A stretch of DNA of 64,000 nt from Flavobacteriales bacterium (lineage in GTDB: Bacteria; Bacteroidota; Bacteroidia; Flavobacteriales_F; PHOS-HE28): NCBI GenBank assembly GCA_016718655.1, contig JADKCV010000060.1, positions 115,538 through 179,537 on the forward strand. Direction: 5' to 3'. The notes beneath the pieces were generated by a model. It had not been told where the DNA came from, searched no databases, and was given only the letters and a program-made list of their open reading frames with translations. Position numbers and translations under genes: made by a program. This document shows positions 56,919 to 64,000 of the stretch, in pieces. Every line of letters begins with the position of its first letter. The stretch's first letter is position 1.

Positions 56919-57305
56919 ATGTCGTCCACGCCGCGATCGCCCCGCAAGGAACGTATCCTTCGTTTCGCCCACTTCCTGGGAGGAGCGCTCATCGCCCTGC
57001 ATGCCTTCGAGCGCTGGGAGCATGGTCATGCGACGTACATCCTCTTCGCGATCGCTGCAGTACTGTTCCTTGCACTGGCCGCCTTTCATCACAGCATCGC
57101 ACAGCGCTATCCTTGGGTGGATGCGGTCTTCATTGGCATCGAGGCCCTGCTCTCCTTCACCATCATGTTCGAGTTCTTTGCGGTGGGTAAGAAGGGCCTA
57201 CCGTTCATGTACCTGTTCGCAGGATGCATGCAACTATGGGCTGTCCGCGTCGCGCTGCGTCGTTCCGAACAGAAACGCGGGTCGGGTCACGGGACGGCTA
57301 GTTGA
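56919..57305 (+). CDS. Small polytopic membrane protein
   Basis: 128 residues from the ATG at 56919. Basic N-terminus (RSPRKERILRFAHFLGG), then about four hydrophobic segments: LGGALIALHAFERW, ILFAIAAVLFLALAAFHH, VFIGIEALLSFTIMFEFFAV and FMYLFAGCMQLWAVRVAL. His-rich positions in the loops (HHSIAQRYPW) are notable. No family recognised. Divergent from dnaE; its end overlaps the convergent OsmC gene by 8 bp. Confidence 0.65.
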   Translation: MSSTPRSPRKERILRFAHFLGGALIALHAFERWEHGHATYILFAIAAVLFLALAAFHHSIAQRYPWVDAVFIGIEALLSFTIMFEFFAVGKKGLPFMYLFAGCMQLWAVRVALRRSEQKRGSGHGTAS

Positions 57306-57771
57306 GCGACCGCACCTCCGGCTCACACCGCACCGGGAAGTTCACCGAATTGGCGATGAAGCACAGTTCATGCGCTTGATGGTGCAACACGCTCGCCTTC
57401 GATACCATGGCTTCATCGCGCACCCTCACCTCGGGGTGAAGGGTCACTTCAAGGAAACGTCCGCTGCCGTCCGATGAGGTCTCCATGGTTCCTGTCGCAT
57501 GGTCCACGTAGGCGGTCACCACCACCCCGTTGATCGCACAGACATGCAGGTAGCTCATCATGTGGCATGCGCTCAATGCGGCCACGAGCAGGTCCTCCGG
57601 GTTGTGTCGCCCCGGATCGCCGCGGAACGTCGGGTCGGCTGAACCAGGCAGCTCCGGCTTGCCGTTGATGCTGATCCGATGATCACGTTTGTAGCTGCGG
57701 TAGTGGTCGGTACCGGTGCCTAGGTTGCCGGTCCACTCCATGGAGAGGGCATAGTGGTGCGTGTGCGACAT
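57298..57771 (-). CDS. OsmC-family peroxiredoxin-like protein
   Basis: 157 residues from the ATG at 57771. OsmC/Ohr signature: MEWTGNLGTGTDHYRSYKRDH, NPEDLLVAALSACHMMSYLH with the reactive Cys, and the C-terminal LHHQAHELCFIANSVNFPVRCEPE with the second Cys. Reduces organic hydroperoxides using lipoylated or thiol partners. Full length, cytoplasmic. Start chosen because the upstream extension lacks the family pattern. Confidence 0.93.
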   Translation of the reverse strand: MSHTHHYALSMEWTGNLGTGTDHYRSYKRDHRISINGKPELPGSADPTFRGDPGRHNPEDLLVAALSACHMMSYLHVCAINGVVVTAYVDHATGTMETSSDGSGRFLEVTLHPEVRVRDEAMVSKASVLHHQAHELCFIANSVNFPVRCEPEVRSLN

Positions 57772-57794
57772 GGCGCGAAGTTCCGGCATCCGCG

Positions 57795-57802
57795 TACCTT
57801 CA
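57795..57802 (+). promoter_or_regulatory. -7 box TACCTTCA of gene 57808
   Basis: Ends 5 nt before the ATG at 57808; overlaps the divergent OsmC upstream region. Confidence 0.45.
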
Positions 57803-57807
57803 CCAGC

Positions 57808-58269
57808 ATGCAGGTGCTCCACCGCTTCTACACGGCGTTCTCCCAACGCGACTGGGCCACCATGGGCGCGTGTTACCATTCCGACGCCCGCTTCAGTGAT
57901 CCGGTCTTCACCGACCTGGATGCGGCTGGGGTGCGGTCCATGTGGCGCATGCTACTTACCAGCGGCACCGACCTGCGGATCACGTTCCGCGTGCTGGAGG
58001 AGAGCGCCACCGGGGGGCGTGTGCGCTGGGAGGCGTGGTACACGTTCAGCCGCACGAAGCGTCCGGTGCATAACGTGATCGCGGCCGAGTTCACCTTGAA
58101 GGACGGGCTCATCCTCGTTCATCAGGACCGCTTCGACCTCTGGCGCTGGAGCCGACAGGCCCTCGGGTTGCCCGGACTGCTCCTGGGCTGGTCACCGATC
58201 ATCGCGAACAAGGTGCGGGCCACGGCCGCACAAGCGCTTGCCAAGCACCGCCACCAGTTCCCCGCTTAA
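57808..58269 (+). CDS. SnoaL/NTF2-like protein
   Basis: 153 residues from the ATG at 57808. Begins LHRFYTAFSQRDWATMGACYHSDARFSDPVF, a typical SnoaL-like/NTF2 opening, then TDLRITFRVLEES and FSRTKRPVHNVIAAEF. Predicted cone-shaped alpha+beta fold with unknown ligand; possibly a polyketide cyclase-like or ketosteroid-isomerase-like enzyme. Its last bases overlap the end of the convergent M1 peptidase gene by 4 bp. Confidence 0.85.
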   Translation: MQVLHRFYTAFSQRDWATMGACYHSDARFSDPVFTDLDAAGVRSMWRMLLTSGTDLRITFRVLEESATGGRVRWEAWYTFSRTKRPVHNVIAAEFTLKDGLILVHQDRFDLWRWSRQALGLPGLLLGWSPIIANKVRATAAQALAKHRHQFPA

Positions 58270-60029
58270 CGGCCCTTCAGTTCGGTCGCCTTCAAGGCTC
58301 TGATCTCGCGCCGCTTCAGTGCGCGCGTTTCCACGTACCACGCAGGATCCACCTGGATACGTGCCTTCTTGCGGGATCGCCCGTCCACGCTGGTGGATCG
58401 CCACGTGGTATCCACAGGAATGAGGGTCGTTCCATCGCCGATACGCATCCTGACCGGGAGTTCGAGGCCAGGCACCGCGTTCGCACAGCGCATCCACAGG
58501 CGGCCTTTCACCACGGCATGTTCCAACACCGGGATCTTCGTGGTGCGCAGGTATTGATCGAAGAGCGTGGGATGCAACTGTGCGCGGGTAGTGTCGTTGT
58601 ATCCGATGAGGAATGCTTCCACCTCCGCACTGGTGACCACCTTGTGCTTGAAGGTGCGGTTCATGTCCAACAGTAGGTCCTTGAACGTGCTATCGCCGAC
58701 AATGTGCCGGATCATGTGAATGAGGTTGGCGCCCTTGTAGTACATGTCACCGCTGCCTTCCTCGTTCACCCCATAAGGACCGATGATGGGCACATCGTTG
58801 CGGATGTTCTTGCGCAGTCCGATGACATACTCCTGTGCGGCGTCTGGCCCCTGTTGGCACTCGGTGAAGAGGGTCTCGGTGTAGTCGGTGAAGCCCTCGT
58901 GCACCCACATGTCCGCGATGTCAGCCGTGGTGATGCTGTTGCCGAACCACTCGTGACCGCTCTCGTGGATGATGATGTAATCCCACTCCAGCCCATGTCC
59001 TGTGCCGCTCAGGTCGCTCCCGCGATAGCCGTTCACATAGTTGTTGCCATAGGCAATGGCGCTCTGGTGCTCCATGCCCAGGTGCGGCGACTCCACCAGC
59101 TTGTAGCCATCCCGGTAGAAGGGGTAGGGGCCCAGCCATTCTTCGAAGCAGCGCAGCATCTCGGGCACCTGCTTGAATTGGTCCCGCGCCTTGGCCTCGT
59201 TGCCGGCGAGCACCCAGTAGTCGCATTGAAGTGGACCATCCACACCCGTGTACACCTCGTTCCAATGGGTGTATTTGCCGATGTAAGGGATAAGGTTGTA
59301 CGTGTTGATGGGATCGCTCACCTGCCATTCCCACGTGGTGGTGCCATCGCCGTTGGACGAGGTGCCGCGCAGCCGACCGTTGCCGATGGCTTGCAGGCTG
59401 TCCGCTACGGTGATGCGGAGCGTGGCACCTTCCTCCGGCTCATCGCTCTGGTGGTCCTTGCAGGGATACCACACACTGGCACCCAGGCCTTGGCAGGCCA
59501 CGCTCACCCACGGGTTGCCCTGTGCGTCCTTCTTCCAGATCCAGCCGCCGTCCCAGGGCGGGTTCTTCGCTGCCTTCGGCTTGCCGTGGTAGTCGATCCA
59601 TAGGGTGCCTCCCTCTTCCGGTTGGAAGTCCCGTGGAAGGTCCAACCAGATGACGTCACCCTCGCGCTTGAACGGGACCGCGGTCTTGATGGCGGTCTCA
59701 CCCACAAAGCGACCATCTGGCATCGGGATGGGGCCCGGTACCCACATGTGAATGCTATCCACTTCCAAGGGTCGCTGCAGGTCGATCTGCATGCGCCTTC
59801 CAGGTGCGGTAGCCGTGAATTTGATGTACGTGCGTCCCATGATCGTGCGCTGCTCCAGGTCAGGGGTAACGGACACGGCATAGTGCCGCACATCCCACCA
59901 TGCCCGTTCCTGACCGATGCTACCACGCAAGGTATCCGCCCGGGTGAAGGAGTTGCGGCCGTCGTTCAATTGGGCGGCCGTCAGCGTTCCGGTCAGGAAT
60001 AGGGGTAGGAGGAGCGCGTTGCGCAACAT
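58266..60029 (-). CDS. M1-family metallopeptidase, secreted
   Basis: 587 residues. Signal peptide about residues 1-19 (ends LTAAQ). N-terminal beta saddle (HYAVSVTPDLEQRTIMG), substrate-anchoring region HLGMEHQSAIAYG in the place of GxMEN, and the zinc site HESGH with a second Glu 18 residues later in WVHEGF (about residues 357-380). The C-terminal part carries the family's small beta domain (LWMRCANAVPGLELPVR). Aminopeptidase of the M1/leukotriene hydrolase type exported to the periplasm or beyond; no T9SS signal seen. A TACCTTGA box ends 4 nt before the ATG. Confidence 0.92.
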   Translation of the reverse strand: MLRNALLLPLFLTGTLTAAQLNDGRNSFTRADTLRGSIGQERAWWDVRHYAVSVTPDLEQRTIMGRTYIKFTATAPGRRMQIDLQRPLEVDSIHMWVPGPIPMPDGRFVGETAIKTAVPFKREGDVIWLDLPRDFQPEEGGTLWIDYHGKPKAAKNPPWDGGWIWKKDAQGNPWVSVACQGLGASVWYPCKDHQSDEPEEGATLRITVADSLQAIGNGRLRGTSSNGDGTTTWEWQVSDPINTYNLIPYIGKYTHWNEVYTGVDGPLQCDYWVLAGNEAKARDQFKQVPEMLRCFEEWLGPYPFYRDGYKLVESPHLGMEHQSAIAYGNNYVNGYRGSDLSGTGHGLEWDYIIIHESGHEWFGNSITTADIADMWVHEGFTDYTETLFTECQQGPDAAQEYVIGLRKNIRNDVPIIGPYGVNEEGSGDMYYKGANLIHMIRHIVGDSTFKDLLLDMNRTFKHKVVTSAEVEAFLIGYNDTTRAQLHPTLFDQYLRTTKIPVLEHAVVKGRLWMRCANAVPGLELPVRMRIGDGTTLIPVDTTWRSTSVDGRSRKKARIQVDPAWYVETRALKRREIRALKATELKGR

Positions 60030-60033
60030 GCGG

Positions 60034-60041
60034 TCAAGGTA
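60034..60041 (-). promoter_or_regulatory. -7 box TACCTTGA of the M1 peptidase gene
   Basis: Ends 4 nt before the ATG at 60029. Confidence 0.45.
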
Positions 60042-60068
60042 GGTGCCGGCGCGGTGCGCTTGGTGAGC

Positions 60069-60431
60069 TCAGGGCTGCGCAGGGGAGGGTGTGACGGGCT
60101 GTTCCTTCGGGTGTTCCAGCATGACCACTGGAAGCTTCCGGATGCCATACTTGGCATTCAGGCTCCGTCGGCTCTCCTCGCCTTCTTCCTTGGTCCCGAA
60201 ACGTAGCACGTCCAGGTCGGTCACGTTCTTCAGTTCGGGGTATTCGGCCTTGTACTGTGCGATCAATTGCGCCGTGGTGAAGGCCTCGGAGGTCTCGATC
60301 AGTGGCGTGATGTAGACCGTGGGGCCGTTCCGCCAGTTGCCGATGGCATGGCTCCAGATGACGTTCTGGGCCGATGCGGATAGGCTGCCGATGAACAGGC
60401 CGGCGAGGAGCAGTTGCTTCATGGCGTTCAT
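60069..60431 (-). CDS. Small secreted hypothetical protein
   Basis: 120 residues with a signal peptide of about 22 (ends SASAQ). Body: VIWSHAIGNWRNGPTVYITPLIETSEAFTTAQL, then TDLDVLRFGTKEEGEESRRSLNAKYGIRKLPVVML, and a Pro-rich end. No family recognised; size and sequence suggest a periplasmic or secreted accessory protein. A TGATCTTTG box ends 4 nt before the ATG and lies right after the hexosaminidase stop. Confidence 0.7.
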   Translation of the reverse strand: MNAMKQLLLAGLFIGSLSASAQNVIWSHAIGNWRNGPTVYITPLIETSEAFTTAQLIAQYKAEYPELKNVTDLDVLRFGTKEEGEESRRSLNAKYGIRKLPVVMLEHPKEQPVTPSPAQP

Positions 60432-60435
60432 GCTT

Positions 60436-60443
60436 CAAAGATC
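60436..60443 (-). promoter_or_regulatory. -7 box GATCTTTG of gene 60069-60431
   Basis: Ends 4 nt before the ATG at 60431, within 10 bp of the upstream hexosaminidase stop codon. Confidence 0.45.
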
Positions 60444-60449
60444 ATACCT

Positions 60450-62710
60450 CTAACGCACCTCGATCTCGTCCAGGAACATCCACGCTGCACTTCCTGCACC
60501 TGGGATAGCCTTCCGGGATCTTGCCTGGGTGCTTTACGGTGATCCGGATGTAGCGTGTCCTGGTTACCAGATCGAATTTGTAGGCGTTGCGACCAACTCC
60601 GGGTCTTGCTTTCACGGAGCCTTGCGACACGAAGGTCTTGCCGTCGTTGCTCGTGCTGAACTCGACTTGCTCCGGCATGTGGATCCAACTGTAGGTCTCG
60701 TTCAAGGCACCGATCCCTGCCGTGCGAACATCCTGCTCACTGCCGAGGTCCACCGTGATGGTGACGCCCTCGCGCCAGCCCAGCCACTCGGTGTTCACAC
60801 GCTTCTCCTGCGCGGTGATGCCGTCCACCAGCGTGAAGGCACCGCCGTCGTTGTAGCGCTCGTTGGGCGGGGTGCTCAAGGTGATCTTCTGGGCGGTGGC
60901 CTTGTTGAAGAAGAACCGTCGCTTGGATATGGGACCGGTGAGTCCCTCGCGCTGCAGCCAGCCATGCAGCTCGCGATCGCTGTCGATGATGACCGGTCCG
61001 GTGTAGACACCCAGTCGGGCGGTGGTTTTATCGAACGGAGGCTGCAACTCCGTCATGGAGAAGGAACCGCCCGTGGCCAATGTCATCCCCACGGCAATGC
61101 TGCCCGGCTTGGGACCCTGTCCCGGGCGGATGCTCACCTGGTACAAGCTCTTGCTCGCATTCACCTTCATCGTCTCCAACCGCGGGAACTCCCGTTCCAG
61201 CCGGGCGATGAAGTCCGCCTCGTTCCGTTTCTCCTTCGGCGTCCACAGCACTTCCGCCAATGCCAGCATCCGCGGCACGGCCATGTACTCCACGTGCTCG
61301 GGGGTGAGGATGTACTCCGTCCACACATTGCCCTGCGCACCCAGGATGTACTTGTGCTCCTCGGGCTTCAGCTCGGCGGGAATGGGCTCGTAGCTGTAGA
61401 CCTTCTGCACCGTGGTATACCCGCCAATGGCCAACGGTTCGTTCGCGGGATCGCCTTGATAGTGGTCGAAGTAGCAGTGGCTGCCGGGGCTCATTACCGC
61501 ATAATGCCCGCTGCGCGCCGCCGCGATACCGCCCTCGGTGCCGCGCCAGCTCATCACGGCCGCGTTCGGCGCCAGGCCACCTTCCAGGATCTCGTCCCAG
61601 CCAATGATCTTCCGGCCTTTGGCGTTCACGAACTTCTCGATGCGCTGGATGAACCAGCTCTGCAGTTCGTGCTCGTCCTTCAGGCCTTCCGCCTTTCTTG
61701 CGCGCCTGGCACTTGGAACAGGTCTTCCACGCTTCCTTGGGACACTCATCGCCGCCGATGTGGATGTACGGGCTGGGGAAGAGCTCCATCACTTCGGTGA
61801 GCACATCCTCCAGCATGTCGAAGGTGCTGTCGTTGCCAGCGCAGAACACGTCCTCGAACACGCCCCAGCCTTTCTGTACCTCATAGGGTCCGCCCGTGCA
61901 GCCCAGATGTGGGTAGGCCGCCAAGGCTGCCATGGCATGCCCCGGCATCTCGATCTCCGGCACCACGTTGATGTGCCGTGCTGCCGCGTAGGCCACCACC
62001 TCGCGGATCTCGTCCTGCGTGTAGAAGCCGCCGTAGGGGATGCTGTCGTATTCGCGGCGGCTGTACGGTCCCACCTGACTACCCTTCCGCCAAGCGCCCA
62101 CTTCGGTGAGCTTCGGGTGGCTCTTGATCTCCATCCGCCAGCCCTGGTCCTCCGTCAGGTGCCAGTGGAAGCTGTTCATCTTGTACCGCGCCAGCAGGTC
62201 GATGTACTTCTTCACGAACTCCACGGGGAAGAAGTGGCGGCACACGTCCAGGTGCATGCCCCGCCACGGGAAACGCGGGTGGTCCGAGATGGTGAGGCAG
62301 GAGAGGGAGCCGGTCGTGCGGCCTTGTTGCAGGAGTTGGATCAGGGTGCGGCTTCCACGGAAAAGCCCAGCCTCCTCCACCGCGTTGATGGTGATCGTCT
62401 TTGCTGTGACGGACAGGGAATACCATTCGGGTGGAAGAAGGGTGTCCGGCCTGATCAAGGCGAGGGAAACCACATTGGGTTCCATGCACTCTTGAAAGCT
62501 TGTCGAAACGGAACGGTCGACGTCCATTCGGACCAGTTCAACCAGACCCGGTCCGATCGGCGCGCCTCCTTCGACGAGGAAGGGGCATTGCAGGTCGATC
62601 GATCCATCGGTCAACCGCATCTCCACCGGCGCCGGTATGATGGACGGCAGCACACCTTGCTGGGCCGAAACGTTGACTGATAGAAGCAGTAGGATAGAGA
62701 GGAACCGCAT
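60450..62710 (-). CDS. GH20 beta-N-acetylhexosaminidase (two frameshifts)
   Basis: About 752 residues in all frames. Signal peptide about residues 1-18 (ends VSAQ), a GH20 N-terminal domain (SIIPAPVEMRL), then the TIM barrel with HWHLTEDQGWRMEI, the catalytic Asp-Glu pair in HIGGDECPKEAW near residue 320, and AQGNVWTEYI later. The C-terminal half carries a chitobiase/beta-hexosaminidase C-terminal domain plus an F5/8-type-C-like end (WMFLDEIEVR). Releases terminal N-acetylhexosamine from glycans. Breaks: an extra T near 61694-61696 and an extra G in 60502-60504; correcting them yields one full-length protein ending at 60450. Confidence 0.9.
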
Positions 62711-62832
62711 GGCTGTAAAGTTGCACAGTAACCACCTTGCGTAGTGCGATGACCGACCAGTCAACCTCTAAGTAGCTAGCGGCCAGTAGCTAAAGGCGAA
62801 TGGCCGCATTTGGATTCCTCAGGATCTTTCCC

Positions 62833-62840
62833 CACATTTG
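62833..62840 (+). promoter_or_regulatory. -7 box CACATTTG of rpsP
   Basis: CACATTTG about 37 nt before the ATG at 62878; a longer leader than most genes here, as often for ribosomal operons. Confidence 0.4.
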
Positions 62841-62877
62841 CACCCCCAATTCCGGGACAACCAACTCAAACCGCGAC

Positions 62878-63417
62878 ATGCCAACTCGCATCCGCCTTCA
62901 GCGTAAAGGCAAAAAAGGCCGGCCTTACTACCACGTCGTAGTAGCCGATTCCCGTGCACCCCGCGACGGGAAATACATCGAACGGATCGGCGCTTACGAT
63001 CCCAACCAGAACCCCGCTTTCATCGAGCTGAACAACGAGAAGGCCCTGGACTGGTTGCAGAAAGGCGCACAGCCCAGCGACACCTGCCGGGCCATCCTCA
63101 GCTACACGGGTATCGTGTACAAGAACCACCTCGCCAACGGGGTGAAGAAAGGGGCGTTCACCCAGGAAGAGGCCGATCGCCGCTTCGACAGCTGGATGAA
63201 CACCAAGACCGCCAAGATCGAGAGCAAGAAGTCAGGTCTGGCCCAGACCGCTGATGCGGCCAAGAAGGCACGGTTGGCTGCTGAGACCAAGAAGGCCTCC
63301 GATATGGCCGCTGCCCTTAGCGCTAAACTTGCTGCAGCTACGTACGTGGCACCGGCACCCGTTGAGGAGGCCGCTCCTGAGGCCGCTGCAGAAGGCGAGG
63401 CTCCCGCTGCCGAGTAG
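62878..63417 (+). CDS. rpsP: 30S ribosomal protein S16 with long C-terminal tail
   Basis: 179 residues from the ATG at 62878 (an in-frame start 26 codons upstream has no S16 character). The S16 core is MPTRIRLQRKGKKGRPYYHVVVAD, then SRAPRDGKYIERIGAYDPNQNP and TGIVYKNHLANGV, about residues 1-90. The rest is a Lys/Ala/Glu-rich extension ending in an acidic Ala/Pro/Glu tail, found in many Bacteroidota S16 proteins. Binds 16S rRNA during 30S assembly. A strong terminator follows, separating it from rimM. Confidence 0.97.
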   Translation: MPTRIRLQRKGKKGRPYYHVVVADSRAPRDGKYIERIGAYDPNQNPAFIELNNEKALDWLQKGAQPSDTCRAILSYTGIVYKNHLANGVKKGAFTQEEADRRFDSWMNTKTAKIESKKSGLAQTADAAKKARLAAETKKASDMAAALSAKLAAATYVAPAPVEEAAPEAAAEGEAPAAE

Positions 63418-63436
63418 GAATTGACCGAACACGTTG

Positions 63437-63466
63437 AAAGCCCGCACCGCTTGGTGCGGGCTTTTT
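63437..63466 (+). terminator. Rho-independent terminator after rpsP
   Basis: Stem AAAGCCCGCACC (63437-63448) / GGTGCGGGCTTT (63453-63464), loop GCTT, run of T at the end. Textbook intrinsic terminator; rimM starts 36 bp beyond it with its own -7 box. Confidence 0.9.
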
Positions 63467-63489
63467 CATTACAAGCGTGCCTCCCGCAT

Positions 63490-63497
63490 TACCTTTC
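63490..63497 (+). promoter_or_regulatory. -7 box TACCTTTC of rimM
   Basis: Ends 4 nt before the ATG at 63502, just downstream of the rpsP terminator. Confidence 0.5.
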
Positions 63498-63501
63498 CAC
63501 C

Positions 63502-64000
63502 ATGGACCTCGAAAGCCTGCATCGCATCGGCAAGCTCGGTAAACCGTGGGGACACCAAGGAGAACTCACGGTTCATTTGGAGGATGCCGACCTGGATGAA
63601 CTGGTCCACGCCGGCTGTCTGTTCGTGGACATCGAAGGACAGAAGGTGCCCTTCTTCTTCAGCAAGCTACACGATAAAGGGCGCGACATCCTGGTGAAGT
63701 TCGAGGACTTCAACGACCCGCAAACCGCGTCGATCCTGGTAGGACGTGATCTTTTCGCCCCGCCCGGTATGCTCGTCGATGGTAGCGATGAGAGCTGGGA
63801 CCCGGAGGAATTCATCGGTATGATGGTGGCTGATGAGGAGCATGGGGATCTGGGGGAGGTGACCGGTATCGAAGGCAGTGCGAAGAACCCGGTGCTGGTT
63901 ATCCAACACGGTCCGGAGGAGGTGATGGTACCCGTTGCCGAGGAGATGATCCTCGGTATCGATCCTGAGACGAACACGCTCCTGGTGCGCACACCGCCTG
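63502..64000 (+). CDS. rimM: Ribosome maturation factor RimM (partial, runs off the end)
   Basis: 166 residues visible; no stop before the window ends. RimM layout: N-terminal beta-barrel domain (LHRIGKLGKPWGHQGELTVHL, DILVKFEDFNDPQTA), then the PRC-barrel-like half (EEFIGMMVADEEHGDLGEVTGI, VMVPVAEEMILGIDPE). Assists 30S head maturation with S19. Follows rpsP as usual (rpsP-rimM-trmD-rplS order is typical), but here a terminator and a new -7 box intervene, so it may be transcribed separately. Confidence 0.95.
   Translation, partial: MDLESLHRIGKLGKPWGHQGELTVHLEDADLDELVHAGCLFVDIEGQKVPFFFSKLHDKGRDILVKFEDFNDPQTASILVGRDLFAPPGMLVDGSDESWDPEEFIGMMVADEEHGDLGEVTGIEGSAKNPVLVIQHGPEEVMVPVAEEMILGIDPETNTLLVRTPP

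Overview
The window reads as a chromosomal segment of a GC-rich Bacteroidota, most likely a Flavobacteriales-type bacterium known from environmental genomes. Evidence: many secreted proteins with C-terminal type IX secretion (T9SS) sorting domains (PNP...G.Y....), a fused E1 alpha/beta 2-oxoacid dehydrogenase, MacAB-type exporters, a LytS/LytR pair, SBBP-repeat proteins, and repeated TAnnTTTG-like -7 boxes. No rRNA, phage, insertion sequence or CRISPR was recognised; one tRNA-Asp is present.

Layout. 1-8.8 kb: T9SS cargo (beta-helix, IgGFc-binding-like and delta-60 repeat proteins) with small hypotheticals and a lower-GC orphan (7477-8349). 8.8-15.5 kb: E1 alpha/beta dehydrogenase, carboxypeptidase-regulatory-like surface protein, EamA transporter, Omp28-like T9SS protein. 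15.6-22.8 kb: secreted metallophosphoesterase with dockerin-like C-terminal repeats, DUF4159 protein, RsmE, GT-C-like membrane protein, serine hydrolase. 22.8-27.8 kb: ABC exporter operon (ATPase, two permeases, adaptor) with a four-helix-bundle (S23) gene between permease and adaptor. 27.9-31.2 kb: a GbsR/MarR-like regulator, SAM methyltransferase, two paralogous small membrane proteins and a TIGR01777 oxidoreductase, with two matching palindromic operators. 31.2-36.1 kb: T9SS protein, RecQ, GNAT enzyme, and a truncated copy of a neighbouring gene. 36.1-49.6 kb: one long minus-strand block: TPR histidine kinase, LytTR regulator, three tandem SBBP-repeat T9SS paralogues, another T9SS protein, a lipoprotein and a small secreted protein. 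49.6-64 kb: tRNA-Asp, S41-like protease, DUF58 protein, thioredoxin, DnaE, OsmC, NTF2-like protein, M1 peptidase, GH20 hexosaminidase, rpsP and the start of rimM.

Two window-wide properties matter. First, at least 14 genes have a -7 box (TACCTTTG, TACTTTCG, TAACTTCG and similar) ending only 4-8 nt before the start codon, which predicts leaderless or near-leaderless mRNAs and helped choose starts. Second, single-base indels, mostly in short homopolymers, break at least nine otherwise well-conserved genes, with dense clusters in the E1 dehydrogenase (8857-11304) and in the third SBBP paralogue (44350-46768). This looks like uncorrected assembly error rather than gene decay, so broken genes are given as whole loci with the break positions described.

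All functional calls come from reading translated sequence and motifs by eye; no database search was run.
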